Part shown: in pieces, positions 63,164 through 64,000 of the stretch
Numbering within the stretch: position 1 is the stretch's first letter
Layout: the number at the start of each line of letters is the position of its first letter
DNA from: Streptomyces dengpaensis
Lineage (GTDB): Bacteria > Actinomycetota > Actinomycetes > Streptomycetales > Streptomycetaceae
Assembly: GCF_002946835.1 (NCBI RefSeq)
Contig: NZ_CP026652.1
Span: 186,001 to 250,000 of the forward strand
Direction: 5' to 3'
Length of the DNA stretch: 64,000 nucleotides
Position numbers and translations under genes: made by a program
The notes under the pieces: model-generated
What the model was told of the DNA's origin: nothing
The model's input: only the letters and a program-made list of their open reading frames with translations
The model's database searches: none

Positions 63164-64000
63164 TCAGCGCGAGGGCTCTTCGTTCTTGGTCAGCGCCAGC
63201 AACCCGGCCGAGAACATCTGCACGGTCGGCCGGCGCAGCAGGACGTCGAGAGGAACCTTGCGGCCGAGCGCGTCCTGGACGGCGCCCATGACCTGTACCG
63301 CGCGGAAGGAGTCCCCACCGATGTCGAAGAAGTCCTCGTCACGGGCGAGCCGGGGCACACCCAGCACCGCCCGCCAGATCCCGGACACCAGATCTTCCAT
63401 GCGGTCGGGGGTGGAGAGGTCGGTGGCCGCCGGAAGCGGCGTGGGCGACGCCGGGCGTTCGGCCAGGGCACGTTCCGACAGCAGCCGCCGGTCCAGCTTG
63501 CCGTTCTGGGTCAGGGGCAGCGCGTCGAGGACGGCGATGGCGGAGGGCAGCATGGCCTGCGGGAGCCACTCCCCCAGGCGTTCGCGCATCTCGTCGGGCA
63601 GCGCCGCCCGATCCGCGTCCGGCTCCGGTACGACGAAGGCGTACAGCCGTTTGTCGCTGCCGTCACCCGCGGCGACCACGGCGGCCTGGCGCACCCCGGG
63701 ACAGCGCAGCGCCGTCGCCTCGATCTCCCCGGTCTCCACGCGCACCCCACGGATCTTCACCTGGTGGTCGATCCGCCCCAGGAACTCCAGTGCGCCGTCC
63801 GCGTGACGGCGGGCCAGGTCCCCGGTGCGGTACAGGCGGCCCTCGGTGCCGGGAACGCCGGTGACGAACCGCTCGGCCGTCAGCTCCGGACGGCCCAGGT
63901 ATCCGTCGGCCACCCCCACGCCTCCGATGTAGACCTCGCCCGGCTGCCCGTCGGGGACCGGCTGGCGGTTCTCGTCGAGGAGGTGCACGGTCGTGTCGGG
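63164..64000 (-). CDS. NRPS adenylation (C-terminal part) and PCP domains; continues past the window
   Basis: The frame is open at the window edge. It contains the end of an adenylation domain (QPGEVYIGGVGVADGYLGRP, LYRTGDLARRHADGALEFLG, RIDHQVKIRGVRVETGEIEA, and A10 LPLTQNGKLDRR). Then comes a PCP with the pantetheine Ser in FFDIGGDSFRAVQ. It ends TKNEEPSR, with no condensation or thioesterase domain after the PCP. The loaded substrate cannot be judged because the specificity region lies outside. It is upstream of the radical SAM gene in the same direction. Confidence 0.92.
   Translation of the reverse strand, partial: PDTTVHLLDENRQPVPDGQPGEVYIGGVGVADGYLGRPELTAERFVTGVPGTEGRLYRTGDLARRHADGALEFLGRIDHQVKIRGVRVETGEIEATALRCPGVRQAAVVAAGDGSDKRLYAFVVPEPDADRAALPDEMRERLGEWLPQAMLPSAIAVLDALPLTQNGKLDRRLLSERALAERPASPTPLPAATDLSTPDRMEDLVSGIWRAVLGVPRLARDEDFFDIGGDSFRAVQVMGAVQDALGRKVPLDVLLRRPTVQMFSAGLLALTKNEEPSR

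Overview
The window looks like a chromosome arm or a large plasmid region of a Streptomyces-like actinomycete. The base composition is very GC-rich with strong GC bias at third codon positions. Most complete genes are of types common in that group: a large LuxR-family ATPase, an MmyB-type XRE regulator, a SpoIIE-type phosphatase, NRPS genes and a CspA-like protein. No tRNA, rRNA, CRISPR array or replication origin was seen. The arm or plasmid assignment is inferred from the density of broken genes and insertion-sequence remnants.

Left part (1-14.1 kb). A serine recombinase enters from the window edge, followed by an internally deleted tyrosine integrase and a group II intron (about 1894-4090) with its own reverse transcriptase. 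The intron lies 24 nt after the stop codon of a membrane-anchored PQQ-type beta-propeller gene. That gene is itself split by a complete IS3-family element (4498-5840, imperfect terminal inverted repeats, 3-bp duplication CGT). Removing the element and one duplication copy restores one 501-residue frame. Next come a damaged copy of a small conserved gene cassette (related to one at 26-29 kb), a selenium-binding-protein/methanethiol-oxidase homologue, a small membrane protein, an HTH protein, a cold-shock protein and a coiled-coil protein.

Conflict-system-like loci. At 15.1-19.6 kb four genes on the minus strand form a compact operon: two small proteins (one with a GHGSG serine-hydrolase-like elbow), a caspase-like C14 peptidase and a fusion protein ending in an M4 (thermolysin-fold) metallopeptidase. 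At 35.0-38.9 kb a plus-strand cassette encodes a glycine-zipper protein, a small protein with a C-terminal RHIM-like/amyloid-like motif, an NB-ARC/TPR protein with a similar motif at its N-terminus, and a small trailing protein. Both look like stand-alone immunity or cell-suicide systems. The N-terminus of the broken PQQ protein resembles the small RHIM-like protein in general layout.

Middle part (19.6-54.1 kb). This is a mosaic of intact genes and debris. Intact genes include a LAL-type LuxR regulator, an acidic tandem-repeat protein, a methyltransferase, an SDR/XRE-MmyB divergent pair, a SpoIIE-type phosphatase, a GntR/FCD regulator, an exported transglutaminase-like protein, and a CaiB-type CoA-transferase/enoyl-CoA hydratase/bile-acid-symporter-family operon. 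Debris includes fragments of IS3, IS5, IS110, IS701 and ISAs1 transposases, CBM2, NUDIX, SDR, HAD, PhoU, PPOX-like, amidase and hydroxy-acid oxidase genes. A 158-bp repeat carrying the methyltransferase 3' end occurs at 30450 and 41590.

Right end (54.4-64 kb). This is the edge of a biosynthetic gene cluster. It holds a LuxR-type regulator, a divergent short exported peptide, an atypical response regulator, then (minus strand) NRPS A-PCP termini, a cobalamin-binding radical SAM enzyme, an A-PCP-C NRPS and an MFS exporter. The last two overlap by 4 nt. The adenylation domain lacks the Asp that normally anchors an alpha-amino group, and the condensation domain has an altered HHxxxDG motif, so the product is probably not an ordinary peptide. 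The cluster continues beyond the window.
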